Shown piece after piece: positions 1-10,085 of a stretch of DNA of 21,543 bases (position 1 is the stretch's first letter; the number at the start of each line of letters is the position of its first letter). Source of the stretch: Phoronis ovalis (Eukaryota > Phoronida > Phoronidae); contig JAOXYB010099826.1 of the NCBI GenBank assembly GCA_028565635.1, positions 1 through 21,543 on the forward strand, written 5' to 3'. Under the pieces are notes generated by a model, which had not been told where the DNA came from, searched no databases, and saw only the letters and a program-made list of their open reading frames with translations. The translations under genes were made by a program, and so were the position numbers.

Positions 1-99
1 ATGCGACTAACGTTGATGGTATCTTCTATATTATACAGAATATATTTTAAGGCCTTACTTTTGGATGATGGCGATCAACCCATCAGCCTTGTTTATCGA
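1..99. repeat. Copy 1 of a dispersed repeat, inverted relative to 2949-3047
   Basis: Bases 1-99 match the reverse complement of 2949-3047 with about six mismatches by eye. The left end is cut by the window, so the true length is unknown. No coding potential was seen beyond a short chance frame. Confidence 0.85.
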
Positions 100-248
100 T
101 AGCTGGTAATCGCATCGGTTGATATTTGATTGGTACCTCATTCTTTTAATTTTAATTTGTTTTTAAAAAGACATCGACATATCGGATGCCAATACTGAAA
201 GAAATCTAAAAATAGAGCTAGTGATTTAGTGTGCCCAGAAAATTTACA

Positions 249-254
249 TTTATT
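249..254 (-). promoter_or_regulatory. Possible poly(A) signal of the receptor-like gene
   Basis: AATAAA on the minus strand, about 120 bases after the stop at 376. In DNA this AT-rich the hexamer is common, so it is only a position worth testing. Confidence 0.25.
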
Positions 255-375
255 TCATAAGTGCAAACATATTTATTTTTTGAAGAATTTTATTTTTCTT
301 GGAAACTATTATATAACTGGAACAGTGGGAATTCGCAACTACCCGTAACTACCCTTAATTATATTAAAGATCTGA

Positions 376-1744
376 TTAGTTTATGCCACAAAGCACTGGA
401 TTATTAATTAAATAGATGTCTTTATTATGAAAAATATTTCTAACAGTATTATCGAAATTTATAGACACAAACAATCCAATTGAGTATAGAAAGGCATTTG
501 CATTGTTTTCACTGATTTCTACTAGGCAGCTATGCAAGAAAAATGTTCTAATATATAGTATGGGAAAGGTAGTAAGTATCAATGTTAAGCCAATAAACAT
601 TTTCGTTGCTGCCTGATTATCAAATACAAATTAATAAGCATTATAATGATTCCAAAATTAAGTATCACTTGGTAATTTTAAATACATAGAAGGAGATCGA
701 GATCGAGGTTGCGGTCGCAAAGAACCAAGTTCTTCTATTGACTCGTCAAGTGCGGTCTCAGATTTGCAGTAATCATTAATGCGAGAATGCAGCGGCGTCA
801 AATTTTCTTTGTCCTTTGGGAGCCGATCGTTTCCTTGCATATCTGCTTCTTGTTGGCAAGAAATGGATTGTTGTTTACGTGGTGCTTGTGTATTCAATGG
901 GGACTTTGAGCGTCTTATGATGTACATTTCTTGTTTAAAAGGTGATGGTGATCGTGATTTTCGCCGAAACGACATGCTCCTAGGACTTGTAGTTAAAGGA
1001 GAACTGTCTGGAATAGTCCCTTCTTGATTATTCTGAAAAAGGAATCTCAAAAGATCAGACACAAGTGTAAACGTATTTCTACATACTGCGTTTAAGAAAT
1101 TGTAGTTTTTTCCTTGTGTTAAAATAAAACCAGTTAAATGGACAATGGAACACACTGTTAAAAAAATCAATGAGGAGTTAAATTGATTTATCGTGAATGA
1201 TAAACCACATTTATTGACATATATTCCAAAAAAATTCTTAATATTTTGAAACTAGGGTTTCCATGCATGAGTTGACCCAGTTAAACAAATTTTAGGAAAG
1301 AAGTATTAATATGATATTAGAGCAATAAAATTTCACATATCCTTACTAAAATAAGAAAAATGCAAAGTTTCGATATTTAAAATATGCTAAGCAAAAGATT
1401 TTAAATATAATGTTCTTCATATTTAAAATATGATTAAGCAGTGCTCACGGACTTGCGGTTGGAAGGTTTTTTATCCCGTATACTGCAATAACAAAATGTT
1501 ACCTGGGACACGTCATTTTCAGAAGCAACAGATGACGCGTAACTTTGCGGTTCAGCGCTCTTCATACTGCAAAGCCCACTTGTCTTTCTAGAGATAGTTA
1601 GACTCTCTTGATTTATATCTGAGTAGCTATTCTTTAGTATTTCAAAGGCTTCTGCGACACCCGTTGGCAAATCGTCAGGATCTTGTTGAGCAATGTAGGT
1701 CACAGATGTTCTATTCACAATTCTACAAATATATGCCAATAAAA
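376..1744 (-). CDS. Candidate 3' exons of a seven-transmembrane receptor-like gene (partial)
   Basis: Two exons join in phase 0. Exon 1744-1449 follows a pyrimidine-rich stretch ending CGACAG and ends AAG TCC before GTGAGC. Exon 612-376 follows TTTGATAATCAG. The product reads from the end of a TM5-like helix (LLAYICRIVNR), through a long polar loop rich in Ser, to a basic stretch (DKKPSNRKS), then AATKMFIGLTLILTTFP, which looks like TM6, a short outer loop, a TM7-like helix (NAFLYSIGLFVSINF) and NTVRNIFHNKD, a possible degenerate form of NPxxY plus helix 8. The tail is short. The first helices (TM1-4) are not visible. A 60-nt piece at 4979-4920 has the right phase to supply the start of TM5 but lies inside a transporter intron. 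This could be a class A GPCR end, or a decayed copy. The family call is inference from hydropathy and motif resemblance. Confidence 0.4.
658..1154 (-). CDS. Candidate alternative last exon: hydrophobic segments plus SR/SP-rich tail
   Basis: A 165-codon open frame follows a strong acceptor (TTGATTTTTTTAACAG). It starts CSIVHLTGFILTQ, then FLNAVCRNTFTLVSDLLRFL, both hydrophobic and aligning without gaps to the TM7 segment of the exon at 612-376 (shared F-L, R, F and N positions). A long basic, serine-rich tail follows with SRSPSP, RSKSP and SRSPS, ending PSDT and TAA. Entry phase is 1. A donor inside the upstream exon (after 1568, TGCA before GTATGA) gives the matching phase, so this could be an alternative end to the same receptor-like gene. 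The frame is also open about 90 bases further upstream. Function is not recognised; the codon pattern and strong acceptor argue that it is a real exon. Confidence 0.35.
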
Positions 1745-1962
1745 CTGTCGTAAGACAAAGAATGTGTTACACACAACGACACCAACGACAACGACTAGAC
1801 ACTGCTATGTGAGATGGATACAAAAAGTCTATATACCAGGGTCTATGTAATGATATTATGTTTAATTAAACCCGATTTTAAGTTCAGACGTAATCCGTGG
1901 GAGACATTGGCCGAGATAATTTTAATTATTAAAAAGAAAGTTAACATGAAATGACTAGTGTG

Positions 1963-1968
1963 TTTATT
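1963..1968 (-). promoter_or_regulatory. Poly(A) signal overlapping the transporter stop codon
   Basis: On the minus strand the last codons read GAA TAA A, so an AATAAA hexamer contains the TAA stop of the transporter. No other AATAAA was seen in the next 60 bases. If used, the 3' UTR would be only some tens of bases. Confidence 0.4.
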
Positions 1969-4900
1969 CTTTTAAATACCTAGCGTTTTCCCAATGTAGT
2001 TTGCTATTATCAGAATCAAGATCTATAATAACGAATGAATCCCTGGCCGGCGAGGTTCCTAGGGGTAGTGGCTCCTCTTGTTGAAGGCTGATGGTACTAG
2101 CCGGCTGAGGGAAAACGTCTAGTCCCAAGTATTCCATATTCGTAAAGAGATCACGTGGCTCTTCTGTTGTTTGACGATCAGGTGGAAAAGAGATGTAGAC
2201 CGTTGCAGGGATTTGAGAGCCATATTTCTTTTGTAGCCATGGTATTGAAAATAGAATTAATGATCCAAGAAGAACAGCTACACCGGCGATGTAAAATGCC
2301 AAGTCATAGGATTGAAAAGAATCGTATACCATACCTGTGGTAAACAAAAATTACAAAATTAAATTTAATTGTGCCCAATTTAGACTGGCGGCGTCATCGG
2401 GATTGTGTGCAATTCTAAGAAGCTTTATCGCTTTATTGTTATTTTTTTTCAAATCAATTGTGCTGTTTTATTGATTAGGTGCAAAAAAATCTAGAATATC
2501 ATTTTTTTAATAACGGATTAAAAAGTAAAAGTCGAAAATAAAGAAGAATGCAAGTTCATTCACGTGCAGATTTTACGGCAATGTTATACCTGCACAGGGT
2601 GGCCCTAGTGTGTAGGTGATAGACGCCGTACCAACCAAGAAACTCCAAGCTTGCACAGACTTCTCTAAGCCCATAAGACTTGCCGTTAAAACTGGCAGAC
2701 AGACAACATAGATACCATCCACCAATCCAATAACAAAGACAAGAACAAGAAGACCTTAAACAAGATAATCAAAATTAAATATCTTAGATTGTAAAAATAC
2801 CTTATTAACATGAACACCGAATGATGAAGAAACTCACATCACCGTATACGCATTCTAATTAATATTTACATAAAAAATATAAATTCCAAGCCAATAAATT
2901 ATGCAATGATGGCTTACTGCATATACATACATGTTCACAATAAATCATTCGATAAACAATGTTGATGGGCTTATCGCCATCATCCAAAAGTAAGGCCTTA
3001 AAATATATTCTGTATAATATAGGAGATACCATCAACGTTAGTCTCATGAGAATTGGTGATGGTTTAATTTCAACACTGTTTAAAAAATATTGTTGTTATT
3101 CTTTTTTATTTCGAAAGTCTCTAGTAAACCCAGTACAATGATATCTGCAAGAGAAATAACTCATATTTTTATAATTATAAGTTATAAGTAATGACGAAAG
3201 CTCCTGGAGGATTCGAACCTGCGCTGGTGATATCTGAAATCTGAAAACATTGAAAAATCGAGTGCATTAACCACTAAGCAACGAAGGCTTGAGATGCTGA
3301 CCACTGATTTGCTGGCCCCTTTGTCACGTATCTGCACTAATAATTCCAAATGCTAACCCAACCCTAACCCTAGCCTTAATCCTACACGAAATATAATAGT
3401 GAAACATATATCTGAACCTAGCTACAGAATTAAGCATATATATGAACCTATAAATATAGGGAGCAATATATCACAGTATTATTGCCTTAGAATATATTCT
3501 GTACAGCATAGAAGCACTGCAGAAGATACCATCAGCCATACTTATATCATTTTGCTCACAAAAGTAACCAAAATTGTGACTTTCGAAATTAAACAAGAAT
3601 TACAGTAAGGAGGGATAAGGATACAGGATGATATTTCAATTGGCATGCATAGATACTTTGTGTTCATTTTTAACATAAATCACAGGAGCACAAACAAACT
3701 ATCTATTGATGATCAGCCATTACCAAAGATTACAAAGAATCTAGCTCTGATGATTAGTAATGAGGCCATGCAATATATTGTAACACACATCACTGATCCG
3801 ATCGCTGTGGAAACAGGTTTGTTATGAGGTATTTAATTATAAAATTGCCAATTAACAAGAAGCTTGAGCTCATTTTCGATTAGCTCAGACGAACCAGGCA
3901 CCTGTTCAAGATAAGTAATCACGCCATTATACCTACATTGTCTATAAAATAGTTGGCGTCAATGTGGTGTTTGGTAGGCCGTTGCTGTAATTGTGGTACG
4001 TATCCCAGTTTGTATACAGCCCGATGAAAGATGTTAGAAGCAGGAGTTAATGCAATATTACAAAATATATGGCATAATTGCACCATTTCCAAGCTATGTG
4101 ACTCCGAAACTAGTATTCTGTATATTAATGCGTAATTTTTTCTCCTTTTTTACTCCCTTTTTCTTTGGGTTTAATTGGCCATGTTGATCAGTTTTTATTT
4201 AACAATGAGGGTAAGTTTGCTTAAAATGACAGAAATCAGAGTTTGAAAATGCCTTTTTTTATCAAGAAATGAGGGACAGCCTATAAAGTGCTGGGGTACG
4301 GTTTCGAATTTTCTCACCATTTGGCCTACAATGTTATAGAGGAAAACTTTATCGGCCAAGCTAGCACGAAAAATTAATTGTAGGCTAGAGGCATAATTAT
4401 CTTGATTTATGACTGTAGAAAAATTTTGCTCGAAACGTCAGGCAAGATATTACAAAAAGATTTATTACTATTGAAGTGGATGGAAAAATTAATTGTACTT
4501 ATACTAACTTACACTACTTCTTACTCACCTGAAAAAGATTTCATCAACGGTAATAACAATAGAGAAGTGCCAGTAATTGCAATCGACAGTTGGTGCATGT
4601 ATAGACGATTGATACATGGTAGATCTCCTATCTTTCCAAACATTACCCTACCCACAGCTGTTGTGGCACCCAGACACATCAGCAAAGAAGAACCTTGCTC
4701 AACACTTATACCAATGTTTATGGCATGGGCTATCTATATTTAAAAGAGATATACTAGTATATAGTACAGTACGGGCATGTACACATCATTATATATTGTA
4801 TTTCAAAAATACATGTTTACGAACAGCCAGTACTTGGTATAAACTGCATTTCAAGCATATTTATGATATGCAAAGTCAACCTGAGAATAAATACAGTGCT

Positions 4901-6196
4901 TTGTGTTCCTTGCGTACACCACTAATCGCCAAATAAGAGGCAATGAACATGAAGAACTGGATTCTGAGGCCTAGTCCAACTGAATAAAGATAAAACGAAT
5001 ACTATATTAGTGATGCTGATGCTGTATAAGTAGTGATATCTGCTATACATACCAAGTGTACGTATGGTGTAAAATACCCAAACATGACAAACGTAGTAGC
5101 AGTCGCCCATGCAATAAATATCGGATTCTTCCAAATGGAGAAATACGTCTTTAGACGACTCCAAAATGGCTGCTCAAGCTCATTTGGAAGTGTTCGTCCA
5201 GACGTGGGTTTTCTGGCTTCTACAGCTGGTGTCAGCATATATCCACTCCATATTGTAAGCAGTGAGAATCCACCAAAAAATCTGAACGTGTTTCTCCAGC
5301 CAATCACGTCAACGAGAGCTTGGGATACTGGAGCTAATACGAGAGTACCTATACTACTTCCGGCAGTCATCATGCCCGTCGCCAATGACGTATATTTTGA
5401 GAAGTATTCCGATCCCAGAACCATTATAGGTGTAAAGCATAAACTACATCCCACTCCATATAACAATGACAAAGTGACAAATAACATTTCTAAAGTTGTA
5501 ACGAAGGATGATAATGCCAAAGCTACAGCACAAGTGAAGGATCCTAATATGGCCACGCGTCGTTTACCAAATCGATGAATTAGCCACCCAGAAACTGGCC
5601 CAAACGCCATAGCTAAGCCATACGTGATCGATCCAACCCAAGCTACAAAAATATCTTAAATTCAATTGTCGAGTTTATGTATTCATTTTGCAAGTTATTA
5701 AATTTATATTTTCCCAATTTTATCTGGAAAAAAATCTAGTATATACTGCAGTTAGATATGTATTTTTGTGAACATTGTAGAATATCAGAACTGGCACAAA
5801 CAAGTCAAAATCATTTTTACAGGCAATATTTAATATTAAAGATTACTTAGTATAAAATTTTGTGTGTAAATATTAAGTAGGAGATGATTTACTGGAAGTG
5901 AACACATCTTGGTTACCTGTTGTCGCCTTCGAAGATTTAAATTCTTTAAGGAAAACCACGAAGAAAATACCATAAACTTGTAGAAATCCAACATTACACA
6001 CTTGAATGAGAAAACCAGCAAAACAAATAAGCCATGCTTTTTTGCTATCCTTTTCAATCAGAACTTTTGGAGTTAGCTCTTCTTCAGAAGATGTCTTTTG
6101 AACTGGGTCAACAAATTCTTCACCTTTCATAGAATTTAAGTCAATTTCTTCAAAATTCGTTTCAGAAACATTACTGCAAACACGATGCCCGGCCAT
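1964..6196 (-). CDS. SLC16-like (monocarboxylate transporter-type) MFS protein, 5 exons, 536 aa
   Basis: Exons, 5' to 3' on the minus strand: 6196-5917, 5642-5053, 4733-4529, 2754-2590, 2334-1964. All introns are GT-AG, the phases match and the sum is 537 codons with stop. The protein should be a 12-TM plasma-membrane carrier. Seen: a hydrophilic N-tail (1-50), TM1 (about 54-84), RFGKRR in the TM2-3 loop (117-122), YFSK...LATG...TAGSS (173-190) matching the conserved MCT TM4-5 segment, TM7 ending PYVHL (about 290), AVGR in TM8 with Arg319, GLVDGIYVVCLPVLT (368-382), GPPCAG (409-414), TM12, and an acidic/polar C-tail to 536. The usual TM1 signature (acidic-Gly-...-Trp) is absent; SKKAW stands there, so it is a divergent SLC16 member and its substrate cannot be named. 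The first ATG in the open frame is at 6196; the frame is open further upstream without another ATG. Small third and fourth exons were found from splice sites and phase. Confidence 0.9.
2949..3047. repeat. Copy 2 of the dispersed repeat, inside a transporter intron
   Basis: Inverted copy of 1-99, about 94 percent identical, lying in the intron between 2755 and 4528. Both sides stop matching sharply at the same point, as expected of an inserted element. A third, partial copy lies at 3484-3540. Confidence 0.85.
3194..3290 (-). repeat. tRNA-derived SINE-like sequence
   Basis: On the minus strand an A-box-like stretch (TTGCTTAGTGGTTAATGC) is followed about 45 bases later by a good B box (GGTTCGAATCC). 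The acceptor stem does not pair well and no clean anticodon arm is visible, so this is a tRNA-like SINE head or tRNA pseudogene, not a working tRNA. It lies inside a transporter intron. Confidence 0.6.
3484..3540 (+). repeat. Partial third copy of the dispersed repeat
   Basis: The stretch from gccttagaatatattctgta to gataccatcagccat resembles 2994-3036 in the same orientation, with roughly ten extra bases in the middle. It is more diverged than the other two copies. Confidence 0.6.
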
Positions 6197-6993
6197 TCTA
6201 TTATCACGCACTACCTTAAGGGGGCACCCAATATTTTTTACAAAACTTGTAAAAAGACGTTGATAAATACAAAATTATGACGTCATAATACAAGTACGAA
6301 GTAATGAAGGATATGTCGGCATATCATTTTCGTATCGCAATCTTTAGAATAAAAAATACGTACAAAGTCTTTGTTTAGTAATTTCATAAAATTACTGAAT
6401 TCGTTTATTTATATTGACTAACCGGATTTAAATTGAGTGCTGTCATCAAAAGATTTATGATGGTGACTTTAAAAACTCTGTACGAATCCTTTTATTATAC
6501 GAATGCAAGTATCTGCGACATTGTCTTGTAGGGCGCATTTATAGTAACTGGACTTGAGCTATATAGATACTGCTTGTATATCAAAATTTCGATTTATTTA
6601 AATTGTAGTTGTTTATTGTACAAAGAACTAAATATATGTTTAAAGTACAAACTAATAAATACACGTATAAAGTACAAAGTACATACAGAATAAAAACATG
6701 AAAAAATTGTATACAATTGCAAACGTTTAAATACCGCATGAACCCTTGCAAAGCCCATTTTTCAAATTGTATCCTGTACAAAATAACTGTATGGAGTGTC
6801 GATTGGTTTCTTTATTACATTTGGAAGATATTTGTTAAATATCCGAAAAGTTGATTCTGTATACAGCTAAATACTCATTAAGTTGCAAGAAATTATGTGT
6901 TGGGAACATGGATTCATATTAGGTGTCTAAAAATTATCGCACATTTTCATTATTATGATACGAACAATAAGCCCTTATATTCAAATACACTCT
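6197..6993. other. Upstream region of the transporter gene; no gene seen
   Basis: AT-rich DNA between the transporter start (6196) and the LamG-like exon (stop at 6994). It should hold the transporter promoter or a non-coding first exon, but no clear TATA element or splice pair was recognised. A TGACGTCA palindrome (CRE-like) lies near 6279. Confidence 0.4.
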
Positions 6994-7271
6994 CTAAACA
7001 GTAAACATGTTATCGTCAGTAATAGCATCAGTGAAAACGATAAAGTTTTTAACGTAGCCAGCGAAGAACTCCGATCCTAGTATGGGATGTCTTCCCAGGT
7101 CCTGAGCCAATGGCTGTAGCCTTGAATGTTATCATCACGGTTAGGCTTGATTCGGTATCATATACCGGATTGGGCCAGAATTCAGCATAGTCGTCAATAC
7201 CGTCAAACAGTAGAGCCTTTGAACCTCCCATGTCGGCGACGTTGTTAACAATACTTGCTCCATCATACAGA
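6994..7271 (-). pseudogene. Laminin-G-like (LamG/ConA-like) terminal exon with frame break
   Basis: After an acceptor (TTTATTAG) the frame reads LYDGASIVNNVADMGG then SKALLFDGIDDYAEF and ESSLTVMITFKATA. This matches the first strands of a LamG-like jelly-roll domain, where a phrase like LxFDGxDDYxE is typical. About 45 bases later the same strand, one base out of frame, reads SEFFAGYVKNFIVFTDAITD then DNMFTV and a stop at 6996-6994, which matches the last strands (F-G-Y-x-x-x-F-x-x-x-x-x-A-x-T). Domains of this kind usually have 60-80 more residues between these parts, so the middle is missing and the frame shifts near 7085-7135. It is best read as a decayed or partly deleted exon of a secreted or surface protein. 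An assembly error could explain the frameshift but not the lost middle. Confidence 0.6.
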
Positions 7272-9653
7272 CTAATAAATATAAAAAACACATTAACAAA
7301 TAACAGCTATAGATACATATATATTGTTTCATTAGCTTGATGGCCTTCATGCCTGACAGGCTAAAGTTATAGTGTTTGGTGGTAAACAATGTTTAGTCGT
7401 TCGTTCGTGTGTGCGTGCGTACTGTACGTTTGTTAACTTCTTCCCTTTGTCTCGTGCTAACAATATCAGTTTTTGTGAGATAATCTTCATAATAAACATA
7501 GGGTAAATGTACGTCAAACTATAGACCAAGTTCAGTATAATCACTGCATAAAGTGCAGATCAGAGGTCTTTCTCTTGGTTTTCTCACTACCATGCAAATG
7601 AATATCAGAATTAATGCTTATCTGATGACATCATGATTCAGTAAAAATCATATTTAAATATGCAAAATTACTGCGGAATCTTACTTACAGAAATTAAAAC
7701 CTTTCGGTAATAGCTAAAAAAGGCATTCTTCATTAATTCCTAAATTAATTGATTAATTGATCTAGAACGTGGCAGATGGGCTAAACCAAAAATCATAGCA
7801 AGTGAACGGTATTGTAAATTCTGTCACAATTTAATAGAGGATGAGGTACATTTTGTAACTAAATGTCCAAAGTATGATATTCCAAGGAAAGCAATGTATG
7901 ATAACCTCAAAACAATTATTAGTTTGTAATTTAATTTTGTATTGATTTTGATTTAATTTTGACCATACAGATGTAAGATTTTCTGTTCTTCAATAAATAA
8001 ATATATATATATAAAAATAAAGCTCAATGAGCAACTCTAGCCGTGGGGACTTCCATGTTTACATTACTTGGTTTCCCTTATCATTGCACAATACCTCCAA
8101 GTTATCGTTAATCCAGCATGTGTAACTGTCAAAATGCATGTATTGCTAGATCTAGTAGTGTGTACGCCATATTTCAATGATACATTTAATACGCTTGAGA
8201 TTCATTGTATTGTTAAACATTTATCATACTTATATATATGTTTTTAAATATATTATTTCAAGTTTTTGTGGAATTAACAAGTGTTTTAAATAATCGCCAA
8301 CCGTAACTCACTTCAGTCCATATGTGTTGGATTATGTGGTTAAAGACCATATCTGAATATCAGCCTTCGTTAGTTTTGACAATTCAACAATTAAACCTAC
8401 AAAAAGAAGAAATTAGTTATAAACCATTTGGCACGATGCTTAAAAAATTCAAAACCAATCTTCCATGGTCAACTAGCTAAGCGTGGTGCTCGTCAACTAT
8501 GGAACCTCTGTTGCGCCACAACCTCATTCCAATATGAACGCTTGTACTACCGATACCAATTCATGAGAACAAGCTGGTACAAACAAACAGGACGCACTAG
8601 ACTAGAGGCAAACTTCGATATGAATAATCCACCATTATGTTTCTTTTTTTTATTGTACTTCATCGAACACTATTTTATGCTCTTATTGTAATCATATTTT
8701 TATTAATATTAAAGAGGGATTAAAGACCAGATGCTAGACTAAAGTTCGAATCGAAGCCAATTTCGTATAACAGCAAGGCGAAATACAGCATTCACTCCTG
8801 CCTGTAACCGCATTTGCTAGCATTTACGAGTTGAAAAAAACATATACAGATGCATTTGTTTATTTCCCCACATATAAGCTTGCTGAATATTATTACTCTA
8901 GCACTATCTTTTTAACCAACTGGCAACATATGAGTCATTTTGGGGCCATAGGCGATACTTTTCAAAAACTCGAGTTGAGCTGTGACGAACATTATATGCC
9001 TTACAATAATTGTAGGATTATTTATAGCCGATGTAGCAATTAATTAAAGGGTCATTTCGAAAACGCTGATTTTCACTTGGTCTCTACGTCATGAATATAT
9101 TAGACATTTCCATTTTAGATGAGGTAAAATCCCATGGGCTGTGATTTAGTTAAGCATTACATAAAGAAAATCCGGATGTACCTATTGATGTATTTATAGT
9201 ATTATAAAGTAAAAGAAAGCTGATTATAATAATAATCACGTATACCATATGTGATATAGTTTTCTAAATGCCTTAACTCGTCATAACTTTTGCTGTACAT
9301 ACCTTTGCTGTTTGTAACATACAAAGAATGCTGCATAATCTACGTTGGAACTTGGAACTACACCTGTTAGCATATATATAATAGGTTTGTATAGAGTGCA
9401 CACCATTTCCGAGTATTTGAACACTATTAATTGTTCTTGATAAAATTTCTTAGGAGCATAATCACAAATTCACCAGTAAGCAACTGGGTAACAAAATTAT
9501 ATTTTCTAGTTTGTTTGAAGTATTGTGTAGTAAATGGAATCTTAGTCTGCTTGGTCATCATTCGGACTCGTAAGTATTATACTGTGTTATTTTAAAAACT
9601 GGTGTACTAGGCATATATTGTAAAAATGGGGGAATATAGTTATAAGGAAGTAT
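7272..9653. other. Non-coding region; only a LINE tail recognised
   Basis: Apart from the LINE end at 7753-7929, I find no supported gene. The frame at 8428-8691 has a mixed composition (rich in Arg, Trp and Tyr in its middle) but no recognised domain and no clear start, so I do not call it. The frame at 8831-9043 likewise has no recognised features. Confidence 0.5.
7753..7929 (+). mobile_element. LINE retrotransposon 3' end (C-terminal zinc-knuckle of ORF2)
   Basis: A 58-residue frame reads ERGRWAKPKIIASERYC, then KFCHNLIEDEVHFVTKCPKY. The CxxC...HFxxxCPxY pattern is the usual end of the reverse-transcriptase protein in non-LTR elements of molluscs and other animals. The stop is followed by about 70 AT-rich bases ending in a polyadenylation-like and AT microsatellite tail (near 7990-8020), as expected of a LINE 3' end. 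The rest of ORF2 is absent (5' truncation). Confidence 0.75.
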
Positions 9654-9662
9654 ATACCAATA

Positions 9663-10076
9663 CAGTCTGAATAAATCCACCGGTTAGTGTTCCGTGTGTG
9701 ATCGACCCCCAACCCGCTTAGTCCACTGTTATACCTACTATTGCAAGCTGCAATTTGATTGGTGTCAAGGCTTTCGTGACACTGCATATAAAAATAAAGG
9801 CTGGGATTATCGTTCTTCTGCTTTTCGAGATTATAAACACATGCTGTGCTGCCAGAGTGTATCTATAGTTCGCTAAGCAAAAAGCAAGCTCCCCGGCGAT
9901 ACCTATTCAGAATGAGTCAAAATGATAGAATAGACGTGATAGGCGACGATGGATCACTCAGAGAGAAAGGCTTATCTCGGTTGGCACAAGATTAATGACG
10001 TAAATATGGTTAAACCCAGACGTTAGTTGAGAAGGTAAAAATACGGAACACCTAACGGATGGATTTATTCAGACTG
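9663..10076. mobile_element. Non-autonomous TIR DNA element (MITE), copy 1, 414 bp
   Basis: Both ends carry an inverted repeat that starts cagtctgaataaatcc and continues for about 30 bases with small differences. The element is flanked by perfect 9-bp direct repeats, ataccaata, at 9654-9662 and 10077-10085. It has no transposase frame. A second copy is at 19905-20387. A 9-bp duplication would suit a Mutator-like (or Merlin-like) family; hAT (8 bp) is a possible alternative. The family is inferred from the duplication length only. Confidence 0.9.
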
Positions 10077-10085
10077 ATACCAATA

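Larger units (their letters stand above)
2755..4528. other. Transporter intron 3 (1.77 kb), repeat-rich
   Basis: Bounded by the donor at 4528 and the acceptor at 2755 on the minus strand. It holds two copies of the dispersed repeat, the tRNA-like SINE piece and a short telomere-like run (aaccctaaccctag, near 3360). I see no convincing coding sequence in it. Confidence 0.7.

Noticed and set aside
779-1027. 82-codon plus-strand frame
   Set aside because: Antisense to the minus-strand exon at 658-1154, which has a better acceptor and composition.
1740-1795. A longer TM5 made by joining another frame (VVVVGVVVCNTFFV) to the exon at 1744
   Set aside because: It needs a frame change without a splice pair; an acceptor directly at 1745 explains the exon start more simply.
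2859-3047. 62-codon minus-strand frame
   Set aside because: It falls in the dispersed repeat also found at 1-99 and shows no conserved protein features.
3194-3290. A working tRNA gene
   Set aside because: A and B boxes are present, but acceptor pairing is poor and the spacing does not give a clean anticodon arm; a SINE head is more likely.
4402-4936. Two overlapping plus-strand frames (4402-4743 and 4616-4936)
   Set aside because: They lie antisense to transporter exon 3 (4733-4529); no domain is seen and the minus-strand reading fits phase and family.
5033-5578. 181-codon plus-strand open frame
   Set aside because: It is the antisense shadow of transporter exon 2, whose minus-strand frame shows clear MFS motifs.
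8428-8691. 87-codon plus-strand frame as a gene
   Set aside because: No domain, no signal, ends in a low-complexity hydrophobic tail, and no splice partners were seen.
9587-9876. Short frames on both strands in this interval
   Set aside because: They cross the TIR of element copy 1; no transposase-like features are seen.
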